Assembly: GCA_003645645.1 (NCBI GenBank) | Contig: QNBH01000002.1 | Coordinates: 1 to 57,650 of the forward strand | Origin: Spirochaetota bacterium | GTDB taxonomy: Bacteria > Spirochaetota > Spirochaetia > SPDA01 > B32-G16 | DNA: 57,650 nt | Reading direction: 5' to 3' | Shown here: one piece after another, positions 1 through 10,111 of the stretch | How positions within the stretch are numbered: position 1 is the stretch's first letter | Layout: every line of letters begins with the position of its first letter | Translations under genes and position numbers: made by a program | Notes under the pieces: generated by a model | What the model was told of the DNA's origin: nothing | The model's input: the letters and a program-made list of their open reading frames with translations, nothing else | Databases searched by the model: none

Positions 1-1
1 G

Positions 2-1028
2 GAGTTTATAGGAGAGAACCTTTATGTTCTCTCTAACATACTTACAGGCTCACATGAAGTACTCATCAAGCAGGTAAGACCTTTTGAAGAGAAGGTATTG
101 TTCTCGGGAAGGATAAATATACCCGAGGAGGAATCGGTACAGGTAACTTTTTCCATTCCGCCGTTTACGGAGCTGGAGAAGAGCGGATTTGGTATCATAG
201 AGAAAGAAATAAAGACGGGTCTGGAAGAGGAAAATCCAGAAACAGAGAAGCAGTTTAAGCTGGCCTTCACACTTCTTGAGAAGGCGGATGCGAGTGCAAC
301 CCTTTCAGAGTTGAAGGAGAGGTTTGATGAACTTTACTCTGAGTATATTGCGGTTGGATCGAGGACAGAAGAACCACCGCCTCCTGCAGGTGGTATCAAG
401 GTTACGGTAAAAACAGCGGGAACCCTCTATATAGATGATCAGGAGTACGACCGGCTCGACACAGAAGAACCGCTCGAGATTACCGATCTATCTCCGGGAG
501 AGCATAAGCTCGAGATGAGATACGATGGGGGGGGAAAGCGAAAGCATAACCGCGGAGGTTGAAGGCAACTCGGTAGTTGGAGTCGATTTTAAGAACATTC
601 CCCGCGAACCGATGAGATATGAGAAGGCAACTTTATTTAAGCCGGCAAGGGTCTATTCTGGAGGAAGAGAGTATAAGATAAATACTATAAGAAACAGGAG
701 AGCATTTTTTATCGATTTAAGCAGGGAGCGAGACCTTCCGGAAGAGATATATCTTATTGTTGAGGGATCGAAGAGATTATTAGAAAAAGAAGAGTCTCTG
801 GAAACGGTAAGTTCGATTGGTGGAGGAACTATTCTATTGGGTCTTACTTTATTTTATATCGGTGTTATTGTAGATAGTCCTGGTGTTTCGCTTGCTGGTG
901 TAATAGGCGGGTTAATTGGGGCCATAATTGGATTGATAGGAGAGATTCCTGCCAGTGAAATCTCCAACCGGCTTGAAAGAAATATAGAGAGAATAGTAGA
1001 TTTATGGAGCAGTGAATATGGTTATTAA
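2..1028 (+). CDS. PEGA-domain membrane protein, 5'-partial and frameshifted
   Basis: The frame is open from the left edge, so the start lies outside the window. The visible part begins inside a PEGA-type beta domain (GSHEVLIKQ near base 50), passes a charged helical linker and a PPPPAG stretch, and enters a second PEGA repeat (TLYIDD, then LSPGEHKLEMRYD). A run of eight G at 527-534 breaks the frame: read with one G fewer, the protein continues naturally as GGESESITAEVEGN to a stop at 1026-1028. The tail holds two glycine-rich hydrophobic segments (about bases 810-950) that should anchor it in the membrane. PEGA domains occur in surface and envelope proteins; no enzymatic role is visible. The shift may be a sequencing error, phase variation or a true null. 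Confidence 0.7.
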
Positions 1029-1153
1029 ACGGAAGCCAACCTGCCGGCTACGGGGTTCCTTATTAAAGACCGCACGGTCTGTTCTGGTTGTGTTATTTGG
1101 AATTTGGGCGAACATACCGATATTGTAAACTATACCTTAAGGAGAAAAAGTAG

Positions 1154-1786
1154 ATGGAACTTAAGAATTACGACGGAAAACCGACCAATTTGCTTCGCAG
1201 AGAGGTTATAGAGAAGCTTAAAGCACACTTTGCCAAGGATAATATCGATGTGGATGAGTACGAACACAGGCTCATGGTGGCTACAAATACGGAAAGCACT
1301 CTGGAACTCACCTCTCTGCTTTCCGACCTCCCCGGGATAGAAGATGAACCGGACAAAGAGACAGAGGTCGGTGAATGGGATTATGAGATAAATACCGGGA
1401 TGGTGCGAAAAAGCCAGGCTATGGTCAACATTTTCTCCGGAACCACCCGAAAGGGGGTGTGGAATCCTCCCAGGTATCTCGATCTTATAAACATTTTCGG
1501 AGGCTCCGATATTGACTTCCGAAATGCCCGGATACCGCCCTCCGGAGTTACTGTAACCGTGGTTGCAGTATTCGGAGGAGTCGATATCATCGTACCTCCG
1601 GGTATCAATGTGGAGGTAAACGGGATAGGTATTTTCGGCGGATTTGACGATAAAAGCACCGGTGAGGTTTACGAAGGCGCCCCCACCATAAAAGTGGACG
1701 GCATCGCCCTTTTTGGAGGTGCGAGCGTTAAGGTTAAGCCCTCTGACATGAAGGGCAGAAACAGGCGCTTCTTCCGGAGAAGGTGA
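1154..1786 (+). CDS. DUF1707 / LiaF-like cell-envelope protein
   Basis: This 210-residue soluble protein starts at an ATG preceded by an AAGGAG box. Residues 10-62 (LLRREVIEKLKAHFAKDNID, then EYEHRL) match the DUF1707 helical domain. Residues 80-200 form a beta-helix-like block with repeated hydrophobic-IFGG-hydrophobic motifs (NIFSGT, INIFGGSDI, AVFGGVDI, GIFGGFDD, ALFGGASV), the signature of the C-terminal domain of LiaF/VraT-type cell-wall stress proteins (DUF2154). There are no membrane segments, unlike full LiaF. In related families the domain senses or responds to envelope stress. It stands alone, without a LiaRS kinase pair, so its partner here is unknown. Confidence 0.75.
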   Translation: MELKNYDGKPTNLLRREVIEKLKAHFAKDNIDVDEYEHRLMVATNTESTLELTSLLSDLPGIEDEPDKETEVGEWDYEINTGMVRKSQAMVNIFSGTTRKGVWNPPRYLDLINIFGGSDIDFRNARIPPSGVTVTVVAVFGGVDIIVPPGINVEVNGIGIFGGFDDKSTGEVYEGAPTIKVDGIALFGGASVKVKPSDMKGRNRRFFRRR

Positions 1787-1865
1787 TCTTCTGTATTTCT
1801 CCTGAACAGCGGGGGCAGGAGGCTTCTGCTTCCCTCCTAAGCGATATCATGACAAAACAACGAGA

Positions 1866-1977
1866 CCTGAGGGCATAATAACATTGGTTTCGGCTGTGCT
1901 GCTTACTTGGCTCCAGACGGTTGTTCCATGTCAATGATCTCCTGAGGGCATAATAACATTGGTTTTGGCTGTGCTGC
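1866..1977. repeat. Pair of 37-bp direct repeats
   Basis: Two copies of a 37-bp sequence beginning CCTGAGGGCATAATAACATT lie at 1866-1902 and 1941-1977 with one difference (C or T after GGTTT). The period is 75 bp. They fill most of the gap between the LiaF-like gene and the 3' end of ligA. Only two units exist, so this is not a CRISPR array; it could be a duplicated regulatory or remnant element. Confidence 0.8.
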
Positions 1978-2015
1978 GGTAGGTTTCCACGTCCGGCAGG
2001 TTAAGCATCTCTCTA

Positions 2016-4112
<2,097 letters not shown>

Positions 4113-4122
4113 CTACTTGGCT

Positions 4123-4273
4123 GGAGATCAAGAGTCAAGTTGGGAAGGGAACATCACAGGATGGGGAATCCCCGTGGGGACGCGGGGCAGGTAAACGGTA
4201 TTGGGTGCTCTTGCGGGGGCACAGAGCCGGTCCGGGGAGATCAAGAGTCAAGTTGGGAAGAAAATATCACAGG
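4123..4273. repeat. Direct repeat pair upstream of ligA
   Basis: A 25-bp unit starting GGAGATCAAGAGTCAAGTTG is present identically at 4123-4147 and 4236-4260. The similarity continues for 13 bp into a common end, ATCACAGG, at 4160 and 4273. The spacing is 113 bp. The unit lies between the divergent side of ligA and the 3' end of the GntR gene and codes for nothing obvious. The stretch between the copies is G+C rich with a small hairpin around 4162-4173. Confidence 0.8.
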
Positions 4274-4303
4274 CGTGCGTCAAAGTCGACTTTGACGTAC
4301 GCC
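4272..4303. repeat. Near-perfect 32-bp palindrome
   Basis: Two 16-bp arms meet without a loop at 4287/4288 (central GTCGAC), with a single mismatch. It directly follows the second 4236 repeat and lies 36 bp downstream of the GntR stop. It may be a protein-binding dyad or part of a small repeated element; there is no T-run to make it a terminator. Confidence 0.75.
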
Positions 4304-4338
4304 CCGGGTAACAGCCTTAATTTATTTTTAGCGGGTAT

Positions 4339-5307
4339 TTAATAAGATGCCTTTTTCAATTCGAGTACTGCCACTTTAAGGTTTCTTATGGATGTTCGAT
4401 CCGGGGTAAACACAAACTCGATCACCTTCGTACCCTCATTTACATACCGCTCGACGATTTTCTTCTGACGAGGAGAGACGAGAACGGCATCACACTCCCT
4501 TACAAGATTTCTTACAGACTCCTCATTTCCCGAGTTTGTCTCCAATACTCTTAAAAATTGAAGGTTCAGACTTTTAAGTATTTCCCGCACTATTATTCTA
4601 AACTGTTCGCTGGTAGTAACAAGACCGATTGTGCTCTCGGGAGGGATTTTGGCCACTTCTATAAGGGTAGGTATCTCCGGTTCCAGATTAATACCTATGA
4701 TTTGTTTTCCCAGATGCTCCAGTTGCTCGTATACTTCGTCAAGATGATGAAAACTTGTAACAATGATGTCGCTCTCTATTATTTTTTGTATGACATCTTT
4801 GTTTTTATTTGAAAGATCTTCGAGGAGAATGGGAATTTTCTGAATATAGGATGCAAGCTCTAGGTGATTGGTAAAGTAGTTGGCCTGTTCTATATTGCAC
4901 TCAATAAAGCAGAGTTTAACCCTCTGCATCATCTCCACTTTTTCTTCGATATATTTGTGCACGGCGTCTTCGAAATCTTTAATGGAAAACTCGAGCGACA
5001 GTGCCTCCTCTATCGCATGTTCAATGATTTTCATAAGAAGGGTCTCCCTGTTTTGCCGTTTGAGGTCCTGGGGGGTAGTGGTGATGAAGGTGCCCCTTCC
5101 CACGGCTCCTATTACAACACCTTCTTTCTCCAGTTCGGCGTAGGCCCGTAAAACCGTATTTATGCTTACTCCGAAGTCTTCGGCGACCTTTCTTACCGTG
5201 GGAAGTCTCTTTGATTTGATTGCACCCGACTGAATTCGATTTTTTAAAATCTCTTTAAGTTGAAGATAGTAAGGACGGTTGGATTCTCTCTTAAGCTTTT
5301 CATTCAT
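4339..5307 (-). CDS. GntR-family transcriptional regulator with a large C-terminal sensor domain
   Basis: The 322-residue protein opens with a classical GntR winged helix (residues 10-75: YYLQLKEILKNRIQSG, LPTVRKVAEDFGVSINTVLRAY, GVVIGAVGRGTFI). The remaining 240 residues do not match the common FadR, HutC or MocR sensor domains. They alternate strands and helices (VKLCFIECN, IIVTSFHHLDEV, IGLVTTSEQF, DAVLVSPRQKKIVERY), suggesting a periplasmic-binding-protein-like or response-fold sensor. The DNA-binding head is certain; the ligand is unknown. It is divergent from the aconitase gene, so control of the aconitase-isocitrate dehydrogenase pair is possible. Confidence 0.8.
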   Translation of the reverse strand: MNEKLKRESNRPYYLQLKEILKNRIQSGAIKSKRLPTVRKVAEDFGVSINTVLRAYAELEKEGVVIGAVGRGTFITTTPQDLKRQNRETLLMKIIEHAIEEALSLEFSIKDFEDAVHKYIEEKVEMMQRVKLCFIECNIEQANYFTNHLELASYIQKIPILLEDLSNKNKDVIQKIIESDIIVTSFHHLDEVYEQLEHLGKQIIGINLEPEIPTLIEVAKIPPESTIGLVTTSEQFRIIVREILKSLNLQFLRVLETNSGNEESVRNLVRECDAVLVSPRQKKIVERYVNEGTKVIEFVFTPDRTSIRNLKVAVLELKKASY

Positions 5308-5357
5308 GGATAACAGTGAAATTATAAAGCAATAGAAGGAGAAAGAAAAGAGCAGGG

Positions 5358-5380
5358 GGGTCAGGTCTTGAATTTTGACA
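5358..5380. repeat. Dispersed motif GGGTCAGGTCTTGAA (copy 1)
   Basis: The motif GGGTCAGGTCTTGAATTTTGAC lies in the 249-bp gap between the GntR and aconitase genes. Near-identical copies occur at 37250-37271 and, inverted, at 37372-37386. The rest of this gap holds a C8 and a C5 tract (5501-5515) and a weak TTGACT-N17-TTAACT candidate promoter at 5519-5547, too close to the aconitase start to be convincing. Confidence 0.65.
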
Positions 5381-5556
5381 TTTTCGGTTTATGCAGTAAA
5401 GATTGTGTTTCTGATTAAGATGGTGGCACGCCGGGAAGAATTGCCCGCTTAAGCAGGTTGGGCTCTTCTATCAATAGGTATGTCTAAATTCAAGGCATTT
5501 CCCCCCCCATCCCCCTTCTTGACTAACATAAAAACAGTTGGTTAACTTGGGGGTCA

Positions 5557-7500
5557 ATGGGCAGAAGTATCGTAGAAAAAATTCTCCATTCTCATTTGAT
5601 AGCAGGTGAGGCAATAGCGGGTAAACCGGTTACCGTAAAGATAGATCAAACACTAACTCAGGACGCCACCGGAACGATGGCCTCGCTCCAACTCGAAGTT
5701 TTAAATCCAAAAAAGCTGAAAACAGAGCTATCCGTTGGCTATGTGGATCACAATACGGTGCAGATCGGTTTTGAAAACTTCGACGATCATGCCTATCTTC
5801 GGGGAATTGCTGCAAAATATGGTATCTACTACTCAAAAGCGGGAAACGGGATATGCCATCAGGTTCACCTTGAGCGATTCGGTGTTCCGGGAAAGACCCT
5901 TCTTGGTTCGGATTCACACACACCAACCGCCGGGGGTATAGGTATGTTTGCAGTCGGTGCAGGTGGGCTCGATGTGGCCATAGCCATGGCAGGGGGTACT
6001 TTTACCTTTACCTATCCCAGGGTTACAGGGGTTATGCTTAAGGGCAGACTTTCTCCCTGGGTTGCAGCCAAGGATGTAATTTTAAAAGTATTGAGCGTGC
6101 TCGGTACAAGGGGAAATGTAGGAACAGTTCTCGAATATACCGGGGAAGGAGTTAAAACTCTTTCTGTACCCGAGAGGGCGACCATAGCCAATATGGGGGC
6201 AGAAACTGGGGTTACCACGAGCGTGTTCCCAAGTGATGAAGAGACACGGGCTTTTTTAATTGCGCAGGGTAGAGGAGATTCATGGGTAGAGCTAAAGCCA
6301 GATGAGGATGCAGTTTACAGTAAGACTATTGAACTTAACCTTTCAGGGATAGAGCCGATGGCAGCCCTGCCTCACAGTCCCGGCAACGTGGTACCTGTAC
6401 GGGATACTGGGGGGATAAAGGTAGATCAGGTAGCTATAGGCTCGTGCACAAACTCAAGTTATAAAGATCTCATGACAGCGGCAAAAATGCTTGAAGGTAA
6501 AACGGTGCACCCCGATGTTTCCTTTGTGATTGCACCCGGTTCCAAACAGGTTTTACGTATGATTGCCGATAACGGCGCTCTTTCAAACCTTATTGCTGCA
6601 GGGGCAAGGATTGCTGAAGCTGCATGCGGCTTCTGTATCGGAAACTCCCATGCCCCCGGTACCGATTCTGTGAGCGTGCGCACTTCTAACAGGAACTTCC
6701 GCGGACGTTCCGGCACAGAATCCGCCAGAGTTTACCTTACAAGCGTCGAAACAGCCGTGGCATCGGCCATAAATGGCGTTCTGACCGATCCCCGGGAATC
6801 AGGGATGCAGTATCCGAGAGTCGAATTACCTGAACATTTTACAGTTGATGATTCCATGATCGTTAAGCCGAAAGAAGGCAAGAGGGATATTGCAGTTTTC
6901 AGAGGGCCAAACATAGGCGAGCCTCCGGTAAACACCCCCCTCCCCCCCCACATTGAAGGGTTAATAACCATAAAGGTGGGCGATAAAATTACCACAGACC
7001 ACATTATGCCGGCCGGAGATAAGCTTAAATACAGGTCTAACATCCCCAGGTATGCGGAGTTCGTTTTTGCCCCTGTAGATGAAGAGTTCAGCAGACGGGC
7101 TCTTAAAAATAAACAAAGGGGAGTTGCAAACATCATCGTTGGAGGTGATTCTTACGGCCAGGGTTCGAGCAGGGAACATGCAGCTCTCTGTCCCATGTAT
7201 CTTGGTGTAAAAGCAGTAATTGTTAAATCTTTCGAACGGATTCACATTGCAAACCTCATAAATGCCGGAATTCTCCCCTTGACTTTCAAAAATGAAAACG
7301 ATTATGAGAATCTGGCAGAGGGAGATGAGATATCAATTCCCAGAGTACGAGATCTTATCCAGAAGGCCGAAAGCATAAAACTCTTTAACAAATCCCAAAA
7401 TAAAGAGATAGAACTTGGATTTAACTTAAGTAATGAAGAGAGAGAAGTTATCCTTGCAGGTGGGAGACTTAACTGGATTCGCAATCAAGAGGCGGAGTGA
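5557..7500 (+). CDS. acn: Aconitate hydratase (monomeric, Aquifex-type)
   Basis: The 647-residue protein carries both the large [4Fe-4S] part and the C-terminal swivelling domain of aconitase in one chain. Cluster ligands are C297 (GSCTNSS), C357 and C360 (CGFC). Other family motifs include DHNTVQ, GSDSHTPTAGG, GDKITTDHIMPAG and GGDSYGQGSSREHAAL. At about 650 residues it resembles the shorter 'putative aconitate hydratase' family rather than the roughly 890-residue AcnA or AcnB. It isomerises citrate to isocitrate in the cytoplasm. The isocitrate dehydrogenase gene follows 82 bp downstream, so the two probably form an operon supplying 2-oxoglutarate. Homoaconitase activity cannot be excluded from sequence alone, but the neighbour argues for citrate. 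Confidence 0.92.
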   Translation: MGRSIVEKILHSHLIAGEAIAGKPVTVKIDQTLTQDATGTMASLQLEVLNPKKLKTELSVGYVDHNTVQIGFENFDDHAYLRGIAAKYGIYYSKAGNGICHQVHLERFGVPGKTLLGSDSHTPTAGGIGMFAVGAGGLDVAIAMAGGTFTFTYPRVTGVMLKGRLSPWVAAKDVILKVLSVLGTRGNVGTVLEYTGEGVKTLSVPERATIANMGAETGVTTSVFPSDEETRAFLIAQGRGDSWVELKPDEDAVYSKTIELNLSGIEPMAALPHSPGNVVPVRDTGGIKVDQVAIGSCTNSSYKDLMTAAKMLEGKTVHPDVSFVIAPGSKQVLRMIADNGALSNLIAAGARIAEAACGFCIGNSHAPGTDSVSVRTSNRNFRGRSGTESARVYLTSVETAVASAINGVLTDPRESGMQYPRVELPEHFTVDDSMIVKPKEGKRDIAVFRGPNIGEPPVNTPLPPHIEGLITIKVGDKITTDHIMPAGDKLKYRSNIPRYAEFVFAPVDEEFSRRALKNKQRGVANIIVGGDSYGQGSSREHAALCPMYLGVKAVIVKSFERIHIANLINAGILPLTFKNENDYENLAEGDEISIPRVRDLIQKAESIKLFNKSQNKEIELGFNLSNEEREVILAGGRLNWIRNQEAE

Positions 7501-7582
7501 TTAATTTTCCTGTGGAGGTGGACATCTCCTGTTCGGGCTCCCACAAATAAAGAAAATAGAGTTTCTGTAGGAGACATCAATA

Positions 7583-8797
7583 ATGAACGATAGCCGTAAA
7601 ATAACCATGGAAGGGGGTATTCTTAAAGTACCCCTTCGCCCCGTTATACCCTTTATAGAAGGCGATGGGACGGGACCGGATATATGGGCAGCGTCGGTCA
7701 GGGTGTTTAATAAGGCGGTGGAGAGAAGTTACGGGGGGGAGAGAGAAATACTATGGAAAGAGGTATATGCCGGGGAGAAGGCTAAGCGAATAACAGGAGA
7801 GTGGTTGCCTGCAGAAACTGTAGAGACATTCAAAGATTATACAGTGGGGATTAAGGGTCCTTTGACTACTCCGGTCGGAGGAGGGTTTAGGAGCCTGAAT
7901 GTAACCTTGAGGCAGGTTCTCAATTTGTACGTGTGTTTAAGACCGGTGAGATGGTTTAAGGGTATCCCCAGTCCCGTTCTCCGTCCGGATAAGGTGGACA
8001 TGGTAATTTTCAGGGAAAATACCGAGGACGTATACGCAGGGCTGGAACATCCGGAAGGCAGCACGGAAGCCGCAAAGCTTATAGAGTTCTGTAAGAGGGA
8101 GTTCGGCTGGAGTATTCGTTCCGATTCAGGTATAGGGATAAAACCCATAAGCATAACAGGATCAAAACGGCTGGTAAGGGCGGCCATCAAGTACGCAATA
8201 GAAAACGAAAGAAAGAGTGTTACTCTGGTACATAAGGGTAATATACAGAAATATACCGAAGGGGCTTTCCGAAAATGGGGTTACGAGGTGGCCAGGGAGG
8301 AGTTTCCCGATAGGTGCATAACCTGGGAAGAATGCGGAGGCGTTGTACCCAATGGAAAAATTCTCATAAAGGATGTTATTGCAGATATCTTCCTCCAGCA
8401 GGTGCTTACAAGGGCCGATGAGTTTGATGTTATAGCAACCACAAACCTGAACGGAGATTATATCTCCGATGCCCTGGCCGCTCAGGTGGGGGGGATAGGT
8501 ATTGCTCCGGGCGGAAATATCAATTATGAGACAGGAATTGCCGTTTTTGAAGCAACACACGGAACCGCCCCAAAGTACGCTAACCGTGATATGGTAAATC
8601 CCGCATCTTTGATACTATCCGGTGCAATGATGTTTAACTACATGGGATGGAAAGAGGCTTCCGAGCTCATCATTAAGGGACTTGAGAAGACTATAGCTAA
8701 CAGAATCGTTACCTACGATTTTGCACGCCTTATGGATGGTGCAAAAGAGGTTAAATGTTCAGAGTTTGGCTTAGAGATCGTAAAAAATATGGACTAA
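7583..8797 (+). CDS. icd: NADP-dependent isocitrate dehydrogenase
   Basis: The 404-residue protein is of the E. coli Icd type: [12 protein letters not shown] at the N-terminus, [10 protein letters not shown] (substrate-binding Ser, Asn and Arg), [11 protein letters not shown], and [12 protein letters not shown] with the catalytic lysine. The residues that select NADP over NAD in E. coli Icd are kept: HGTAPKYA (Lys-Tyr pair) and TYDFAR (Tyr and Arg). It oxidatively decarboxylates isocitrate to 2-oxoglutarate and makes NADPH. It follows aconitase in the same direction. Its stop is only 11 bp from the convergent NifU-like gene. Confidence 0.95.
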   Translation: MNDSRKITMEGGILKVPLRPVIPFIEGDGTGPDIWAASVRVFNKAVERSYGGEREILWKEVYAGEKAKRITGEWLPAETVETFKDYTVGIKGPLTTPVGGGFRSLNVTLRQVLNLYVCLRPVRWFKGIPSPVLRPDKVDMVIFRENTEDVYAGLEHPEGSTEAAKLIEFCKREFGWSIRSDSGIGIKPISITGSKRLVRAAIKYAIENERKSVTLVHKGNIQKYTEGAFRKWGYEVAREEFPDRCITWEECGGVVPNGKILIKDVIADIFLQQVLTRADEFDVIATTNLNGDYISDALAAQVGGIGIAPGGNINYETGIAVFEATHGTAPKYANRDMVNPASLILSGAMMFNYMGWKEASELIIKGLEKTIANRIVTYDFARLMDGAKEVKCSEFGLEIVKNMD

Positions 8798-8808
8798 CCT
8801 CTTTTCAC

Positions 8809-9039
8809 CTAAACTGCAACCACTCTTTTAAGTTCGGGGATCGACTTCTTAAGGTGTCGTTCTATGCCCTGACTTAGAGTCATCTGAGACATAGGGCACC
8901 CACCACATGCACCTGTAAGCCGTACTTTGACTATTCCGTCTTCTGTAACATCTACAAGTTGAACATCACCTCCATCTGCCTGAAGGGATGGTCTAACCTC
9001 ATTTAAATATCTTTCGACCTTTTCTCTCATTTTTTTCAC
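8809..9039 (-). CDS. NifU-like C-terminal domain Fe-S scaffold protein
   Basis: The 76-residue protein is a stand-alone Nfu domain ([20 protein letters not shown], then [17 protein letters not shown]). C45 and C48 form the CxxC that binds a [4Fe-4S] cluster across a dimer, for transfer to apo-enzymes such as the nearby aconitase. It lies 31 bp downstream of the HD-domain gene on the same strand and is probably cotranscribed with it. Confidence 0.92.
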   Translation of the reverse strand: MKKMREKVERYLNEVRPSLQADGGDVQLVDVTEDGIVKVRLTGACGGCPMSQMTLSQGIERHLKKSIPELKRVVAV

Positions 9040-9070
9040 CTTTCCTGATAAATTTTCTACTCTTTATAAG

Positions 9071-9799
9071 TTACTTTAAATAACAGTTTTTGGCCAACCT
9101 TTTTCCAGCTTCCGTGAGAAATATGCCTTCTATAATTTTTTCTCGCTGGTCGTTGGGTTTCCCTTTCATCTGCTCCTCTATATTAGCCAGAGAATCCGCA
9201 TCGTACAATACCCTGAAATTACGGGTATCCACCTTTCCTGGAGAATGATGGTAACGAATAATCAGGCAGATCTGTTCTATATCTTCCATGTTTAGACCGA
9301 GCTTCATAAGCATTTCTCTTGCAACAGCAGGGCCTTCTTTCTCCTGGTATTTACCTTCGGCACTGCCGTATTTCTGTTCCGCAACCTTTATCCCCACGTC
9401 GTGGAGAATACTTGCAGGAATTATGATATGCCAGTCTGCATCTTCCTGCTTAAGAAGTTGTTCTGCATACTCGAGTACTTTACGGGCATGGTTTATTCTC
9501 CTCGTATCTCCATCGAAGTACTCTTCCAAATTTTGCAGTAATTTCTCCTTCAACGTGACTGCCTTGTTTTCCATATACTGGTTTACAAGATCCTCTCCCA
9601 GACAGTCCTTGGCATACTTGCACCACTCAACACAGCTTATATTCATCCCATCTCTGGTAACCGTTGTGTTACAGTTAGGGCAGTTTCCCTTTATTTCATC
9701 CGACCAGATCTCCATCTCTTCCCCGCAGTTGGGGCATTCGAATATCTCGGGTTTGGGTTGTCTGAGTTGTTTTGCTCCAGGACAGACAGTATGATCCAT
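9071..9799 (-). CDS. HD-domain phosphohydrolase with N-terminal zinc ribbon
   Basis: The 242-residue protein begins with a cysteine-rich module (C22/C25 and C40/C43 as a zinc ribbon, then C56, C60 and C66). An HD domain follows: H104 (INHARKVLEYAEQL), H133-D134 (ILHDVG), H184-H185 (YHHSPG) and D200/D202. HD proteins of this kind are metal-dependent phosphohydrolases, often acting on nucleotides. The extra cysteines could sense metal or redox state or carry a cluster. The following NifU-like gene fits an Fe-S link, but the substrate is not recognisable. Confidence 0.8.
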   Translation of the reverse strand: MDHTVCPGAKQLRQPKPEIFECPNCGEEMEIWSDEIKGNCPNCNTTVTRDGMNISCVEWCKYAKDCLGEDLVNQYMENKAVTLKEKLLQNLEEYFDGDTRRINHARKVLEYAEQLLKQEDADWHIIIPASILHDVGIKVAEQKYGSAEGKYQEKEGPAVAREMLMKLGLNMEDIEQICLIIRYHHSPGKVDTRNFRVLYDADSLANIEEQMKGKPNDQREKIIEGIFLTEAGKRLAKNCYLK

Positions 9800-10111
9800 T
9801 TTATCCCCCTCTGGTCCTTAAAAAAAATACCATTAGCCGCCCTTACGGTAAACCCGTAATATATACTATGGCTGATAATACTAATTAAAATATATGATCA
9901 TTTTTATAATGTAACATTGATCTGCATCAAGTTTCAAGGGGAAACTCCATAACGGATATACTTTTCGATAAAACTGTCAAAGATTGACACAAGCTCAACA
10001 ATAAAATAACCTGTAAGTTGAAATATCTATCACGAAAATAGACCGCAATGACCGAATGGCTATTTTCATAGTATCGTTTGCCGCGCAACGGCATGAACAA
10101 CTATTAAAAAT
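9800..10111. other. 312-bp divergent intergenic region
   Basis: The region separates the HD-domain gene (leftward) from the ABC-kinase gene (rightward) and holds no convincing ORF. It contains a small TTACGG/CCGTAA hairpin near 9844-9860 and A+T-rich sequence at 9870-9925. A TTGACA at 9984-9989 has no -10 box at usable distance. The dispersed repeat described separately lies at 10031-10095, directly upstream of the ABC-kinase start. Confidence 0.5.
10031..10095 (+). repeat. Dispersed intergenic repeat, copy A (inverted partner at 20480)
   Basis: The stretch runs from CACGAAAATAGACCGCAATG to a GC-rich stem (GCCGCGCAACGGC) and ends in ATG at 10095. Its reverse complement recurs at 20480-20542 with roughly 80 percent identity by eye. 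Both copies sit just upstream of a regulator gene, here the ABC-kinase gene. Confidence 0.75.

Noticed and set aside
1866-1977. Two repeat units as a minimal CRISPR array
   Set aside because: Only two copies, a 38-bp gap and no further units; no repeat dyad. The cas locus is more than 40 kb away.
9288-9794. Long plus-strand frame opposite the HD-domain gene
   Set aside because: Serine- and phenylalanine-rich antisense translation of a well-conserved gene; no domain of its own.
9984-10007. TTGACA with TAAAAT as promoter of the ABC-kinase gene
   Set aside because: The spacer is only 12 bp, too short for sigma-70.
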